Shown here: positions 54,378-63,315 of the stretch, piece by piece
How the letters are laid out: each line of letters begins with the position of its first letter
How positions within the stretch are numbered: the first letter of the stretch is position 1
Source of the DNA: Sphingobacterium cavernae
GTDB lineage: Bacteria > Bacteroidota > Bacteroidia > Sphingobacteriales > Sphingobacteriaceae
Length of the DNA stretch: 64,000 nt
Reading direction: 5' to 3'
Assembly (NCBI RefSeq): GCF_008520265.1
Contig: NZ_VIQM01000022.1
Coordinates: forward strand, 1 to 64,000
Translations under genes and position numbers: made by a program
Notes under the pieces: model-generated
The model's database searches: none
Seen by the model: the letters and a program-made list of their open reading frames with translations, nothing else
Told to the model about the DNA's origin: nothing

Positions 54378-54893
54378 TTATACGTTTTGTGATGGTTTAT
54401 CTTTTTGTTTTTCTACAGATGTATCTGCATCCTCTACTTTGGACTCTTCGCCTTCTGGCCTTTCCTCTGCAAAATAATCATTATACCCATATTTGTAATA
54501 CTCAGTCTCGTCTACAGGATGCGCTCCTGGATCGTGTTGGACTGAATTTTCAGGTTGCGTAAACTGTGGGAATTTCTTTTCTGCTGGAGCGTCTGTGGCT
54601 GCCACCTCTTCTGCACCATCTACTTGAGATGCATCCGCTGTAGGAGTATTTTCAATAGGCGCTGAAGTATTTGTCTTTTTGTCTTCTGCTGTAACGTCAA
54701 GATCTTTTTCGAAATTATTGATTTGATCTGAAATCTCGCGTTTGATATCTTCTGAAGCATCTTTGAATTCACGAATACCTCTTCCTAATCCTCTTGCCAA
54801 CTCAGGTAATTTTTTACCACCAAACAACATCAAAATGATAATCACGATGAAAATCATTTCTTGCGTACCAATATTTAAAAATGCTAAAGTCAT
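54378..54893 (-). CDS. tatA: Twin-arginine translocase subunit TatA/E with long acidic tail
   Basis: A 171-residue TatA-type protein. A short N-terminal membrane helix (QEMIFIVIIILMLFG) is followed by FGGKKLPELARGLGRGIREF and an amphipathic helix, the TatA/E signature. The rest (about 75-171) is a disordered acidic extension rich in A, E, T and P with repeated EYYKYGYNDYFAEE-like aromatic spots. Most TatA proteins end near 60-100 residues, so the tail is longer than usual. TatC is not adjacent. It is probably monocistronic with its start just before an AT-rich promoter region. Confidence 0.9.
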   Translation of the reverse strand: MTLAFLNIGTQEMIFIVIIILMLFGGKKLPELARGLGRGIREFKDASEDIKREISDQINNFEKDLDVTAEDKKTNTSAPIENTPTADASQVDGAEEVAATDAPAEKKFPQFTQPENSVQHDPGAHPVDETEYYKYGYNDYFAEERPEGEESKVEDADTSVEKQKDKPSQNV

Positions 54894-55041
54894 TTTAGAT
54901 TCAATTTTGTATTTCTAAGATTGCTAAGGTAAGTGTATTCTGCTTTTTGACCAATAGTTATTTGTAAATATTTAGACACATTTGAAAACCCATTAGTTTG
55001 CACGTAAACATTCGTAACTTTGCAGGCTATTTCAAATTTGT

Positions 55042-56400
55042 ATGTTTAATAATATTAAAAAGCACAAAACTTATTACATAAGTGCATTGGCTTTAGCAGG
55101 ACCACTTATTATTGCGCAGCTGGGTCACACGTTGGTTCAGACTTCTGACACCATGATTATTGGTCATTTCTTGGGTAAAATATCACTTGCAGCATCTTCC
55201 TTAGCGCACTCCGTATTTATGATGGTGTTGGTATTTGGTTTAGGTATTGCCTACGGATTGACGCCACTTATAGCACAGGCGAGTGGAAAAAACGACAAAA
55301 AAGAAATTGCTAAACTATTATCCAATAGTTTATGGGTTAATATTTTCGTGAGTATTCTTCTATTCTTTGGGGTATATTATGGATCGATGTATGGCATGCA
55401 ACATGCCGATCAAGACCCAATTGTCGTGAAAGAAGCAAAACCTTACTTATTTGTACTTGCTCTTTCGATTTTCCCATTGATGATTTTTAATGCGTTCAAG
55501 CAATTTGCAGAAGGTCTAGGATTTACTAAACAGGCAATGCGTATTACGATTTGGGGTAATGTGCTGAATGTAATATTAGCCATTGTATTCGTAAAAGGTA
55601 TGTACGGAATTGAACCAATGGGTATAGCTGGTGTTGGAATAGCGACATTGATCGACAGAATTTTGATGATGGTGGTCATGTGTTGGTATGTGTTGAAATC
55701 AAAATATTTCAAGGATTACATGGTACACTTCAGAATGTTCGCTGTGCAAGCACAAAAAATCAAAGCGATTCTTAAGATCGGTACTCCTGTAGCTTTCCAA
55801 TACACATTTGAAGTAGGTCTATTTGCTGGCGCATCACTTATTGCTGGTAAAATTGGCGCGTTGGATCAGGCAGCACACAATGTAGCTATTACGCTTGCAT
55901 CCATGACTTACATGATGGCAACGGGTATTGCAAGTGCTGTGACTATTAAGATTGGTAATAGCTACGGAAAAGAAAACTTTGAACGTCTTAAAACTTTTGC
56001 AAAAATATCGTATAACATCATTTTAGGTTTTATGATATTTACGGCTATTCTTTTTGCGGTTTTCAATCATACATTGGCTTCGTTAATGACGACTGACCCC
56101 GAAGTAATTGCATTGGCTGCTCAGTTATTGATTATAGCTGGTTTGTTTCAATTATTCGATGGCACTCAAGTCATCGGTCTAGGTATTTTGCGCGGTATTG
56201 GAGATGTTAATATCCCAACAATCATCACCTTATTTGCTTATTGGGTAATCGGTCTACCAGCAGGATATTATATGGGCGTAGAACTAGAAATAGGCGTGCA
56301 AGGAGTATGGTACGGATTGACTTTTGCACTGTTAGTATCTTCTATTCTCTTATATTTACGTTACAAATATATGATCAATAGAAAATTCGCTATCTCTTAA
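55042..56400 (+). CDS. MATE-family multidrug efflux transporter
   Basis: A 452-residue inner-membrane protein with twelve hydrophobic helices in two MATE halves. It opens YYISALALAGPLIIAQLGHT, then QTSDTMIIGHFLGKISLAAS and SVFMMVLVFGLGIAYGLTPL. The second half has VAFQYTFEVGLFAGASLIAG and AAHNVAITLASMTYMMATGI. This fits NorM-type Na+/H+-drug antiporters; substrates are unknown. A TAACTTTG box (55015-55022) precedes the ATG by 19 nt. Convergent with the cbb3 operon; the two stop codons are adjacent (56400/56401), with no terminator between them. Confidence 0.92.
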   Translation: MFNNIKKHKTYYISALALAGPLIIAQLGHTLVQTSDTMIIGHFLGKISLAASSLAHSVFMMVLVFGLGIAYGLTPLIAQASGKNDKKEIAKLLSNSLWVNIFVSILLFFGVYYGSMYGMQHADQDPIVVKEAKPYLFVLALSIFPLMIFNAFKQFAEGLGFTKQAMRITIWGNVLNVILAIVFVKGMYGIEPMGIAGVGIATLIDRILMMVVMCWYVLKSKYFKDYMVHFRMFAVQAQKIKAILKIGTPVAFQYTFEVGLFAGASLIAGKIGALDQAAHNVAITLASMTYMMATGIASAVTIKIGNSYGKENFERLKTFAKISYNIILGFMIFTAILFAVFNHTLASLMTTDPEVIALAAQLLIIAGLFQLFDGTQVIGLGILRGIGDVNIPTIITLFAYWVIGLPAGYYMGVELEIGVQGVWYGLTFALLVSSILLYLRYKYMINRKFAIS

Positions 56401-57093
56401 TTATTGGCAAGAAATAGCTCCATCAATATATAATAATGGGCTGAGGTAAGGTATATCCAAATTCGCGCCCCGAAGCAAAAACCAAATGCCCATTACTATG
56501 TATAAAAAAGGTAAGATGGATGAAAATTTGACTTTAAAGAGTTTTTTCGGAAGATTCGTCAATAAAGAGAAGACAAGCATAAGTGGCAATGTCCCTAGCC
56601 CAAAATAAACCATAAACTGAAAGCTTGACAAAGAGTTTTCAGCATTCAATGCCGAAGCCACTGCCATATAAACCATTCCGCAAGGCAAAAAACCATTCAA
56701 CATTCCAGCTACGAATGACCCATTTGGCTTATACATCCATTTGCTCATCGCTTTCGCAAAAGGCTGAATTGCTTTTGTCTGAAATGATGCAAGTGAAGGA
56801 AATTTATGGATAAATAGATAAGAAAAGCCTATTAGCAAAAGAAACACTCCAGTAAAAATCGAAAGCCCTTGTTGCCAACCTTTCATCGCAAAGGAGGATC
56901 CTAAAACTCCAAATAAAAGCCCAATTAACCCATATGTCAATATTCTACCGGTTTGATACAAAAATTTATTAAGTACGGTAGCAATAGAAAATTCTTGATG
57001 TTGTTGCAATGCAAATAACAGAGGACCACACATTAAGGTGCAATGTACACTGCCAAACAAGCCCATGAAAAAGCCCAACATTTGAAAACTCAT
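56401..57093 (-). CDS. TauE/SafE-type membrane protein of the cbb3 operon
   Basis: A 230-residue protein with six or more hydrophobic helices. It belongs to the sulfite exporter TauE/SafE-like group found in cco operons (FMGLFGSVHCTLMCGPLLFA, with paired Cys and His near the first helix; GMLNGFLPCGMVYMAVASAL). In Bacteroidota such genes are the last in cbb3 operons and are thought to assist copper delivery to the oxidase; that role is inferred. It starts 2 nt after ccoH stop. It is the last gene of the operon, facing the MATE gene. Confidence 0.85.
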   Translation of the reverse strand: MSFQMLGFFMGLFGSVHCTLMCGPLLFALQQHQEFSIATVLNKFLYQTGRILTYGLIGLLFGVLGSSFAMKGWQQGLSIFTGVFLLLIGFSYLFIHKFPSLASFQTKAIQPFAKAMSKWMYKPNGSFVAGMLNGFLPCGMVYMAVASALNAENSLSSFQFMVYFGLGTLPLMLVFSLLTNLPKKLFKVKFSSILPFLYIVMGIWFLLRGANLDIPYLSPLLYIDGAISCQ

Positions 57094-57095
57094 GG

Positions 57096-57521
57096 TTATT
57101 GAATGTATAATGGTTGAATGTGAACGTAGTTATTTCCTGCTTGTTTCCATGAAATTTCTACATTCCAATTTCCTTTTAAGAATGTTGATACTGGCAATTT
57201 AAACTCTAATCCCTTTACCTCAAATGGAATTACCTGATCCAATGATCCGTCGGATGGCCTTTTAAAACTAATATTCCCGCTATTCTCCGCAGCGATAAAT
57301 TGTATAATCAATGAATCATTCTCTAATGTTAGAATAGGCTTAGCATTATCGCGGATTAAGTTCTTCTTACTATTGTAAACTTCATCGTACGACAGACTAG
57401 TTTCATAATAATTCTCATCTATTAAGGTATCGGAATCTTTTGAAACCATATAAATTACCGTAACAACGATGAATAACATAAAACTTCCAAGCCCCAAAAT
57501 AATTTTACTTCCCCAATTCAT
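57096..57521 (-). CDS. ccoH: FixH/CcoH-like cbb3 assembly protein
   Basis: A 141-residue protein with one N-terminal membrane helix (about 6-25, IILGLGSFMLFIVVTVIYMV) and a periplasmic domain with the FixH style: DENYYETSLSYDEVYNSKKN followed by strands (LTLENDSLIIQFIA, FKLPVSTFLKGNWNVEISWK). CcoH stabilises newly made oxidase subunits. Identification rests on position between ccoG and safE plus the topology and YYE...Y motif. The start is tight against ccoG (4-nt gap). Confidence 0.85.
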   Translation of the reverse strand: MNWGSKIILGLGSFMLFIVVTVIYMVSKDSDTLIDENYYETSLSYDEVYNSKKNLIRDNAKPILTLENDSLIIQFIAAENSGNISFKRPSDGSLDQVIPFEVKGLEFKLPVSTFLKGNWNVEISWKQAGNNYVHIQPLYIQ

Positions 57522-57525
57522 AGCT

Positions 57526-58941
57526 TTATTTCTTAGACCCCGGAGGACAGATAAACGTTGTTTTTAACCGATTCACTTCTTTTCCTTCAGATAATATCTG
57601 CACGGAGGTCTTGGTTTTGTATGTCTCAATTTTGTCTTTATTCGCAATCAAAAAGAAAGACAGCTTAGCAGTTCCATCTTTTGCTAAGGAATCGATTTTA
57701 TTAACTAATTGCAATTCATAATTCGGATCAGTAGCTTTCATTTCAAAAGGAATAGTTTGTCCACTTTTATTTATCAATTCAATGGTATACAAATTGCTAA
57801 CTCTACCATCTGGCATGGTTTGGTAGGTACTACCCGTAGCACGTAATAATGAGCCGTCGATTGGAGCTCTGTTGAATATCAGGTAAAAAAACACAATGGA
57901 TAAAATCACCATAACAGAAGTGTATAAGATTGGGCGAACAGGACTTTTCTTAAAATCCTTTTTCCCTTCAACTTCACCTAATGAATAAAAGCCGATAAGT
58001 CGTGTAGGCTTTCCAATTTTGTCCATCACAGCATCACAAGCATCCACGCAAGCAGTACAATTCACACATTCGAGCTGTACACCGTTTCGAATATCGATGC
58101 CAGTAGGACAAACATGTACACATAATCCACAATCTACACAATCGCCAAGTTTATTTTCTTGTTGTTTAGTTAGTTTGCCTCTTGGCTCACCTCGCTCTGC
58201 ATTGTAGGCTACAGACATACTTTGATCATCCAGCAAAACACCTTGAAATCTTCCGTAAGGACATATTGTAGTACATACAATTTCTCTTACGTGTGCAAAT
58301 ACAAAATAAAATAGTGCTGTAAATATTACAATAGCAGTAAATCCACCTAAATGTTGATCTATCGGATCGGATATGATTTTCAGAAGTTCATCAACACCAA
58401 TGATATAGGCTAAAAAGATATTGGATATAAAACAAGAAATAAGAATAAATACCGTGTGCTTTAGTAGTTTCTTCCAAGCTCTCGCATCAGTATTTGGCCC
58501 TTCATTAAGCTTTTTCTGTTGCGTCCAGTCCCCCTCGATGAGATATTCAATTCTTCGAAATATTAACTCCATGAAAATGGTTTGTGGACAAGTCCAACCA
58601 CACCATACACGACCATATACTGCCGTGAAAAGTACAATTCCGACTAAAATGATCAGCGATGCAAAAACAAAAATATGCAGATCTTGTGGAAAGAACATAT
58701 TTCCGAAGATGGAAAACTTACGTTCTACAATGTTAAACATCAAGAATGGATTGCCATTCAACTTGATGAATGGAGCAGCAAATAGAAACAGCAACAAACT
58801 ATAACCAACCCATTGCCTGTACACATACAATTTTCCAAAAGGCTTTTTGGCATAAATCCAATTTCGCTTCTTTTCTTTTGACGGTAAGACCGGACCTTCG
58901 TTATTGTTCACCACTGCTTCCATTTTGCTCACTTTATTCAC
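57526..58941 (-). CDS. ccoG: Cytochrome c oxidase accessory protein CcoG (FixG/RdxA)
   Basis: A 471-residue polyferredoxin-like membrane protein. Several hydrophobic helices (about 45-65, 85-105, 155-175, 195-215, 335-355) surround cysteine motifs CGWTCPQTIFMELIFRRIEY, CVDCGLCVHVCPTGID and CVNCTACVDACDA that bind Fe-S clusters. The C-terminal ~120 residues form an Ig-like periplasmic domain. CcoG is needed for copper insertion into the oxidase. The start chosen gives the usual ~45-residue cytoplasmic N-terminus. It lies 25 nt beyond ccoP. Confidence 0.95.
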   Translation of the reverse strand: MNKVSKMEAVVNNNEGPVLPSKEKKRNWIYAKKPFGKLYVYRQWVGYSLLLFLFAAPFIKLNGNPFLMFNIVERKFSIFGNMFFPQDLHIFVFASLIILVGIVLFTAVYGRVWCGWTCPQTIFMELIFRRIEYLIEGDWTQQKKLNEGPNTDARAWKKLLKHTVFILISCFISNIFLAYIIGVDELLKIISDPIDQHLGGFTAIVIFTALFYFVFAHVREIVCTTICPYGRFQGVLLDDQSMSVAYNAERGEPRGKLTKQQENKLGDCVDCGLCVHVCPTGIDIRNGVQLECVNCTACVDACDAVMDKIGKPTRLIGFYSLGEVEGKKDFKKSPVRPILYTSVMVILSIVFFYLIFNRAPIDGSLLRATGSTYQTMPDGRVSNLYTIELINKSGQTIPFEMKATDPNYELQLVNKIDSLAKDGTAKLSFFLIANKDKIETYKTKTSVQILSEGKEVNRLKTTFICPPGSKK

Positions 58942-58966
58942 TTAATAATTAAACACAATATTTTAC

Positions 58967-59842
58967 TTACTGCTCATCTGCCTCTTCCACATTTTCAGAA
59001 GCATATTTTTCTACTGCAGTACCCTCTGCAGCTTTTTGATTAGCAGGATTACTATCTCTCAATGTTATGATATAACTTGATACTTCAGCAATTTGGCCAG
59101 GCGTTAATGTTTGTTCCCAAGGAACCATACCTTTTTCTGGAATACCATATTTCACAGTTTTAAAAATATCTTTTATTTCTCCACCATGAAGCCAAGATCT
59201 GTCTGTAAGATTTGGTCCAATTGTACCTTCACCATTCGCGCCATGACATGCTGCACAATTGGCAGTGTAAATAGCCTTACCCGCTGGAGCTAATGCAGCA
59301 TTAAACTCTACAGAACTTTCGTCGACTAAATTTGCTGCTTGCGCTAAATACTCTTGTTTTGCTTTTTCAGCCATAGCCACCTCGTGCAAGTACTCTTGAT
59401 CTTGGTTCATTCCCCATCCAAATACATGGTAAACTAGAAGGTAAATCAAGCCAAAAACTATTGTACCATAGAACAAAGCATTGAACCATAAAGGCACAGG
59501 ATTGTCAAGCTCTTGGATACCATCGTATTCGTGGTCGATAGTTATATCCTTTTCTTCTTCGATAGGTCTTACTCCCATCAATTTACGCCAAGTTGCAAGA
59601 TTTCTTATTTTGCTTTCGGCAGCCTTAGCTCGCTTTTCCTCTGCTTCGCGTTTTACAACGTCGGGCATTGTGATATTCAAAATAGACTTCATCGCTTTAT
59701 TTATTACTAATGCAGCAAATAATAATGCGATCATCACAATGATCAGTGTAATAATTAAAATATCATTATATAAATTGACTGTCCCAAGTTTCCATTGCGA
59801 TACTTCAGCAATTGCTTCAGCACCATTTATCATTTCATTCAT
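58967..59842 (-). CDS. ccoP: cbb3 oxidase subunit CcoP (diheme subunit here with one heme motif)
   Basis: From ATG 59842 this is a 291-residue subunit. Two membrane helices (about 29-50 and 117-138) flank a charged loop. A single c-type heme site, CAACHGANGEGTIGPNLTD, with a Met ligand in EKGMVPWEQTLT, lies in the C-terminal domain. Classical CcoP has two hemes; only one CxxCH is present here, as in other Bacteroidota. An in-frame ATG at 59893 overlaps ccoQ and is less likely; the ATG at 59842 is 5 nt after the ccoQ stop. It passes electrons toward the CcoO heme. Confidence 0.93.
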   Translation of the reverse strand: MNEMINGAEAIAEVSQWKLGTVNLYNDILIITLIIVMIALLFAALVINKAMKSILNITMPDVVKREAEEKRAKAAESKIRNLATWRKLMGVRPIEEEKDITIDHEYDGIQELDNPVPLWFNALFYGTIVFGLIYLLVYHVFGWGMNQDQEYLHEVAMAEKAKQEYLAQAANLVDESSVEFNAALAPAGKAIYTANCAACHGANGEGTIGPNLTDRSWLHGGEIKDIFKTVKYGIPEKGMVPWEQTLTPGQIAEVSSYIITLRDSNPANQKAAEGTAVEKYASENVEEADEQ

Positions 59843-59846
59843 ACTA

Positions 59847-60038
59847 CTAATTTCTATCAGATAAATAATCAGACTTTGGCTCAGATTCATCAAAAGGAAT
59901 CTCCTTCATATATTGGATGTGATCTTTTTTCATGAAGAATAACATCAAACCCACCACCACAAAGAATATGAGGAATATCCATAGCGAAGTCATCAAATAA
60001 ATTTCATCACCTTGTAAATTTGTTATTTGCTTAAACAT
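59847..60038 (-). CDS. ccoQ: CcoQ-like small cbb3 subunit
   Basis: A 63-residue protein with one membrane helix (about 17-36, MTSLWIFLIFFVVVGLMLFF) followed by MKKDHIQYMKEIPFDESEPK. Small single-helix proteins of this shape between ccoNO and ccoP are CcoQ equivalents, which stabilise the complex. Sequence is too short for certainty; position decides the call. It is 18 nt after ccoNO. Confidence 0.75.
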   Translation of the reverse strand: MFKQITNLQGDEIYLMTSLWIFLIFFVVVGLMLFFMKKDHIQYMKEIPFDESEPKSDYLSDRN

Positions 60039-60056
60039 AATATCTTCCTTTAATGA

Positions 60057-62174
60057 TTATTTATCTGTTGTAGTTGCTTTAATATCTGTCCCTAAGCGTT
60101 GCAAGTAGGCAATTAGCGCAATAATCTCGCGATCAGATTTTACATCCACTTGATTTTTAGCTAAATCAGCAACAATAACATCCGCTTGACTCATTGCATC
60201 TTGCACTGCATTATTAACTTGCTCGTCCGTATAAGGAACGCCTAATGTTTGCATGGCTTTCATTTTAGTTACCAAATCAGAATTATCAAGTTCTTGCTCT
60301 ATCATCCAAGGATAAGCAGGCATAATACTTCCTGGAGAAGTAATTGTCGGATCCAACATGTGGTCAAAGTGCCACTTATTAGGATACTTACCACCGATTC
60401 GGTGTAAATCTGGTCCAGTACGTTTTGATCCCCATAAGAATGGTCTGTCATACACAAATTCACCTGCTTTAGAATATTCGCCGTAGCGTGCTGTTTCCGA
60501 ACGGAAAGGACGAATGGTTTGCGAGTGACAATTCACACAGCCTTCCTTGATATACAAATCACGACCTTGTAATTCTAATGCGGTATAAGGTTGTACGCTT
60601 GCAATAGTTGGCACATTGCTCTGAATTGTGAATGTTGGAATCATCTCCACAATACCACCAATCAAGATTGCGATCAATGCAAGAACCATAAATAATATTG
60701 GCTTACGTTCCAATCTACGGTGTGCAGAGCGCTCATTTGCTAATAAAGGTTCTAATGCTGGAGCTTCGGCAGCTTCATTCGCAACCAATTTTCCTTTTTT
60801 CATGGTTTTCGCCAAGTTATACGTCATTAGAATTGCACCTGCCAAATACATTGCGCCACCAATAGCACGCATCATATGCATAGGCAAAATTTCTAATGTA
60901 GTAGCTAAGAAGTTAGGGTATTTTAATACACCTTCTGGTGTAAACTCTTTCCACATCAAACCTTGAACTACGGCTGCCCAATACATCGGAATGGCATAGA
61001 ACAAAATACCTAACGTACCGATCCAGAAGTGAATGTTAGCCAATTTCTTAGAATACAATTCTGTTTTGTAAATACGTGGCACCAACCAGTATAGTACCGC
61101 GAACGTCATAAAACCATTCCAGCCCAATGCGCCAACGTGTACGTGAGCTACAATCCAGTCTGTGAAGTGCGCAATCGCATTCACTTGTTTTAGCGATAAC
61201 AACGGCCCTTCGAATGTAGCCATACCATAACATGTCAAGGCTACAACCATAAATTTTAAGACAGGCTCTACACGTACTTTGTCCCAAGCGCCACGTAATG
61301 TCAACAAACCATTGATCATACCTCCCCAAGATGGCGCAATCAACATAATCGAGAACACAACACCCAAGGATTGCACCCAAGATGGCAATGACGTGTATAA
61401 TAAATGGTGTGGACCAGCCCAGATATAGATAAATATCAAAGACCAGAAGTGTAGAATACTAAGTTTGTAGGAATAAACTGGACGATTCGCCATCTTTGGT
61501 AAGAAATAGTACATCATACCCAAGAATGGAGTTGTCAAGAAGAAAGCGACCGCATTATGTCCATACCACCATTGTACTAGAGCATCTTGCACACCCGAAT
61601 ACACATAATAACTTTTCCAAAAAGTTACTGGCAACTGGATGGAATTCACAATATGCAATACTGCAACGGTCACAAACGTAGCAATGTAAAACCACACAGC
61701 TACATACATATGACGCTCTCTACGTTTGATAATAGTACCAAACATATTGATACCAAAAACGACCCAAATTAAGGTAATACCTAAGTCGATAGGCCATTCC
61801 ATTTCGGCATACTCATGCGATGAGGTGTAGCCTAGCGGCAATGTAATAGCGGATGCAACAATAATAAATTGCCATCCCCAAAAGTGTATTTTACTCAATA
61901 CATCACTAAACATGCGAGCTTTTAATACACGCTGCATGGAGTAATACACCCCCATAAAAATAGCATTACCCACAAAAGCAAAAATTACCGCATTAGTGTG
62001 TACAGGACGAACACGACCGAATGTGGTATACTGGGTCATAAAATTCAACTCGGGCCAAATCAATTGGCAAGCTACCAGCAAGCCGATAGACATACCTACG
62101 ATACCCCAAATTATAGTCGCAATACCGAAATTGCGTACTATCCTGTTGTCGTAACTAAACTGCTCTAGATGCAT
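60057..62174 (-). CDS. ccoNO: Fused cbb3 oxidase catalytic subunit CcoN-CcoO
   Basis: A 705-residue fusion. Residues 1-~475 are CcoN, the heme-copper core with about 12 helices: conserved His in VRPVHTNAVIFAF, the CuB ligands in WYGHNAVAFFLTTP and GPHHLLY, and HVHVGALGWNGF. Residues ~500-705 are CcoO: a membrane helix (FMVLALIAILIGGIVEMIP) and a c-type heme site CVNCHSQTIRPFRSE with DLHRIGG and MPAYPWM. Fusion of N and O is a Bacteroidota feature. The enzyme reduces oxygen with high affinity at the inner membrane. It heads ccoNO-Q-P-G-H-safE; ccoS and the copper ATPase are not found here. Confidence 0.97.
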   Translation of the reverse strand: MHLEQFSYDNRIVRNFGIATIIWGIVGMSIGLLVACQLIWPELNFMTQYTTFGRVRPVHTNAVIFAFVGNAIFMGVYYSMQRVLKARMFSDVLSKIHFWGWQFIIVASAITLPLGYTSSHEYAEMEWPIDLGITLIWVVFGINMFGTIIKRRERHMYVAVWFYIATFVTVAVLHIVNSIQLPVTFWKSYYVYSGVQDALVQWWYGHNAVAFFLTTPFLGMMYYFLPKMANRPVYSYKLSILHFWSLIFIYIWAGPHHLLYTSLPSWVQSLGVVFSIMLIAPSWGGMINGLLTLRGAWDKVRVEPVLKFMVVALTCYGMATFEGPLLSLKQVNAIAHFTDWIVAHVHVGALGWNGFMTFAVLYWLVPRIYKTELYSKKLANIHFWIGTLGILFYAIPMYWAAVVQGLMWKEFTPEGVLKYPNFLATTLEILPMHMMRAIGGAMYLAGAILMTYNLAKTMKKGKLVANEAAEAPALEPLLANERSAHRRLERKPILFMVLALIAILIGGIVEMIPTFTIQSNVPTIASVQPYTALELQGRDLYIKEGCVNCHSQTIRPFRSETARYGEYSKAGEFVYDRPFLWGSKRTGPDLHRIGGKYPNKWHFDHMLDPTITSPGSIMPAYPWMIEQELDNSDLVTKMKAMQTLGVPYTDEQVNNAVQDAMSQADVIVADLAKNQVDVKSDREIIALIAYLQRLGTDIKATTTDK

Positions 62175-62251
62175 TACTTTATCATTTTGTTTTATGCAGT
62201 AAAAGTAATGACTGTTTGATGACAGCCTAATGACACAACTTGGTATTAAAA

Positions 62252-62265
62252 GTGACTCTCGTCAC
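62252..62265. promoter_or_regulatory. Candidate Crp/Fnr-type operator upstream of ccoNO
   Basis: GTGAC-TCTC-GTCAC is a perfect inverted repeat with the 5-4-5 spacing of FNR/CRP-family sites (compare TTGAT-N4-ATCAA). It lies 78-91 nt upstream of the ccoNO ATG. Oxygen-responsive control of cbb3 operons by Fnr-family regulators is common, but no regulator gene is present here, and a simple hairpin is an alternative. Confidence 0.4.
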
Positions 62266-62283
62266 ATAACCAAAATCGAGTAG

Positions 62284-62347
62284 GAAGATAGGGATTATTT
62301 CCCTATCTGTCTTCTCACACCTGGCATACGGATCCGTACCAAGGCGG
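62284..62347 (-). other. Group II intron domains V and VI
   Basis: Minus-strand domain V is at about 62317-62347, with stem TACG-GATC-CGTA at its centre, preceded by CCGCC and followed by AGGTGTGAG. Domain VI is the hairpin AGATAGGGA (62286-62308) with its partner. The 3' end is expected at CTAC near 62280. Domain V is the catalytic core of the ribozyme. Confidence 0.6.
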
Positions 62348-62418
62348 TTTGTTAGAATAACGTCGTTTGATGTGTTGTTCTCCAGTAATAGTAGTCTGCA
62401 AATCCTTCGTAACCTAAT

Positions 62419-63036
62419 TTAGTAAAGTATGAGTTTGTTAGCGTTGTTTGAAGGATAGGACTTGTCCCTGTTCGCGTATAGGATTTTACGGATGTTCGCA
62501 TGTTGATAGGCAAGCCAGCGTTTGGCTCCCAGTTTCATTAAGTTACCAATTCGATTACCTGTGGTCTTCCATTGTTTCCAAAGCAGAACACGCAAGCGTC
62601 TTCGCACTAGTTTATCTAGTGCTACCATCACCTTCTTATTCGTTGCTATACGAAAGTAATTCACCCAGCCCTGAGTAATTTGCCGTAGTTTAGTCAGTCG
62701 CTCATGCATAGGAGTAACTGTATTACGTCGAGTATTTTGACGTAATTTCTCTCGGATTCGTTCGATACTCTTTGCAGAGATACGAATCTGCCAGTATCCT
62801 TGAGTTTTGAAGAAACTAAAGCCCAGTAAACTACTTTGGGAAGGTCTGCTTACCTTACTCTTTTCACGGTTCACCTTCAGCTTTAGTGTAGATTCGATGT
62901 AGCTGGTTATGTTGCCCATAATACGAGTCGCGGATTTATTACTCTTCGTGTAGATACTAGCGTCATCTGCATAGCGTACAAATCTATGTCCACGGAAGCT
63001 GAGTTCCCTGTCCAGTTCATCCAGGATGATATTTCT
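62419..63036 (-). pseudogene. ltrA: Group II intron reverse transcriptase/maturase, 5' truncated
   Basis: The minus-strand frame ends at 62419. It has the RT active site in FRGHRFVRYADDASIYTK (YADD), then KLKVNREKSKV and the maturase (GIIM) domain GWVNYFRIATNKKVM, LRVLLWKQWKTTGNRI, ending NKLILY. The upstream RT blocks 0 to 4, about half of the protein, are missing: near 63030-63036 sequence switches to an IS110 transposase. So the protein is non-functional. An ATG at 63063 is in this frame but is in the IS sequence. Confidence 0.85.
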
Positions 63037-63315
63037 TATTGTGGAGTAGTACCCTTTGAACATACCTCAGGCAAAAGCATTAGGGGTAAACCCAGAGTAC
63101 ACTACATGGCTAATAAGAGGCTAAAGAAGCTACTACATTTATGTGCTTTATCGAGCGTACAATACAATACTGAAATGAAAGCATATTTCGACAGAAAAGT
63201 ACAAGAGGGGAAACATAAGATGTTAGTGATAAATAACATTAGAAATAAATTATTACATCGAATCTGCGGCAGTATTAGAGACAATAGAAGCTATTCGACA
63301 CACCCAGCTGCTTAG
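63033..63315 (+). pseudogene. IS110-family transposase C-terminal fragment
   Basis: The plus-strand frame from about 63033 encodes the C-terminal Transposase_20 domain of IS110-type enzymes: YCGVVPFEHTSGKSIRGKPR, HYMANKRLKKLLHLCALSSV, YFDRKVQEGKHKMLVINNIR, ending at TAG 63313-63315. The DEDD N-terminal domain is missing. It lies inside the intron, facing the opposite way. Its 3' flank to about 63405 is likely the IS end. A deletion across the IS and RT junction removed both N-terminal halves. Confidence 0.85.

Noticed and set aside
62986..63315. 109-aa plus-strand protein starting at 62986
   Set aside because: The first part is antisense reading of the intron RT gene; only the part after about 63033 is the IS110 transposase C-terminus.
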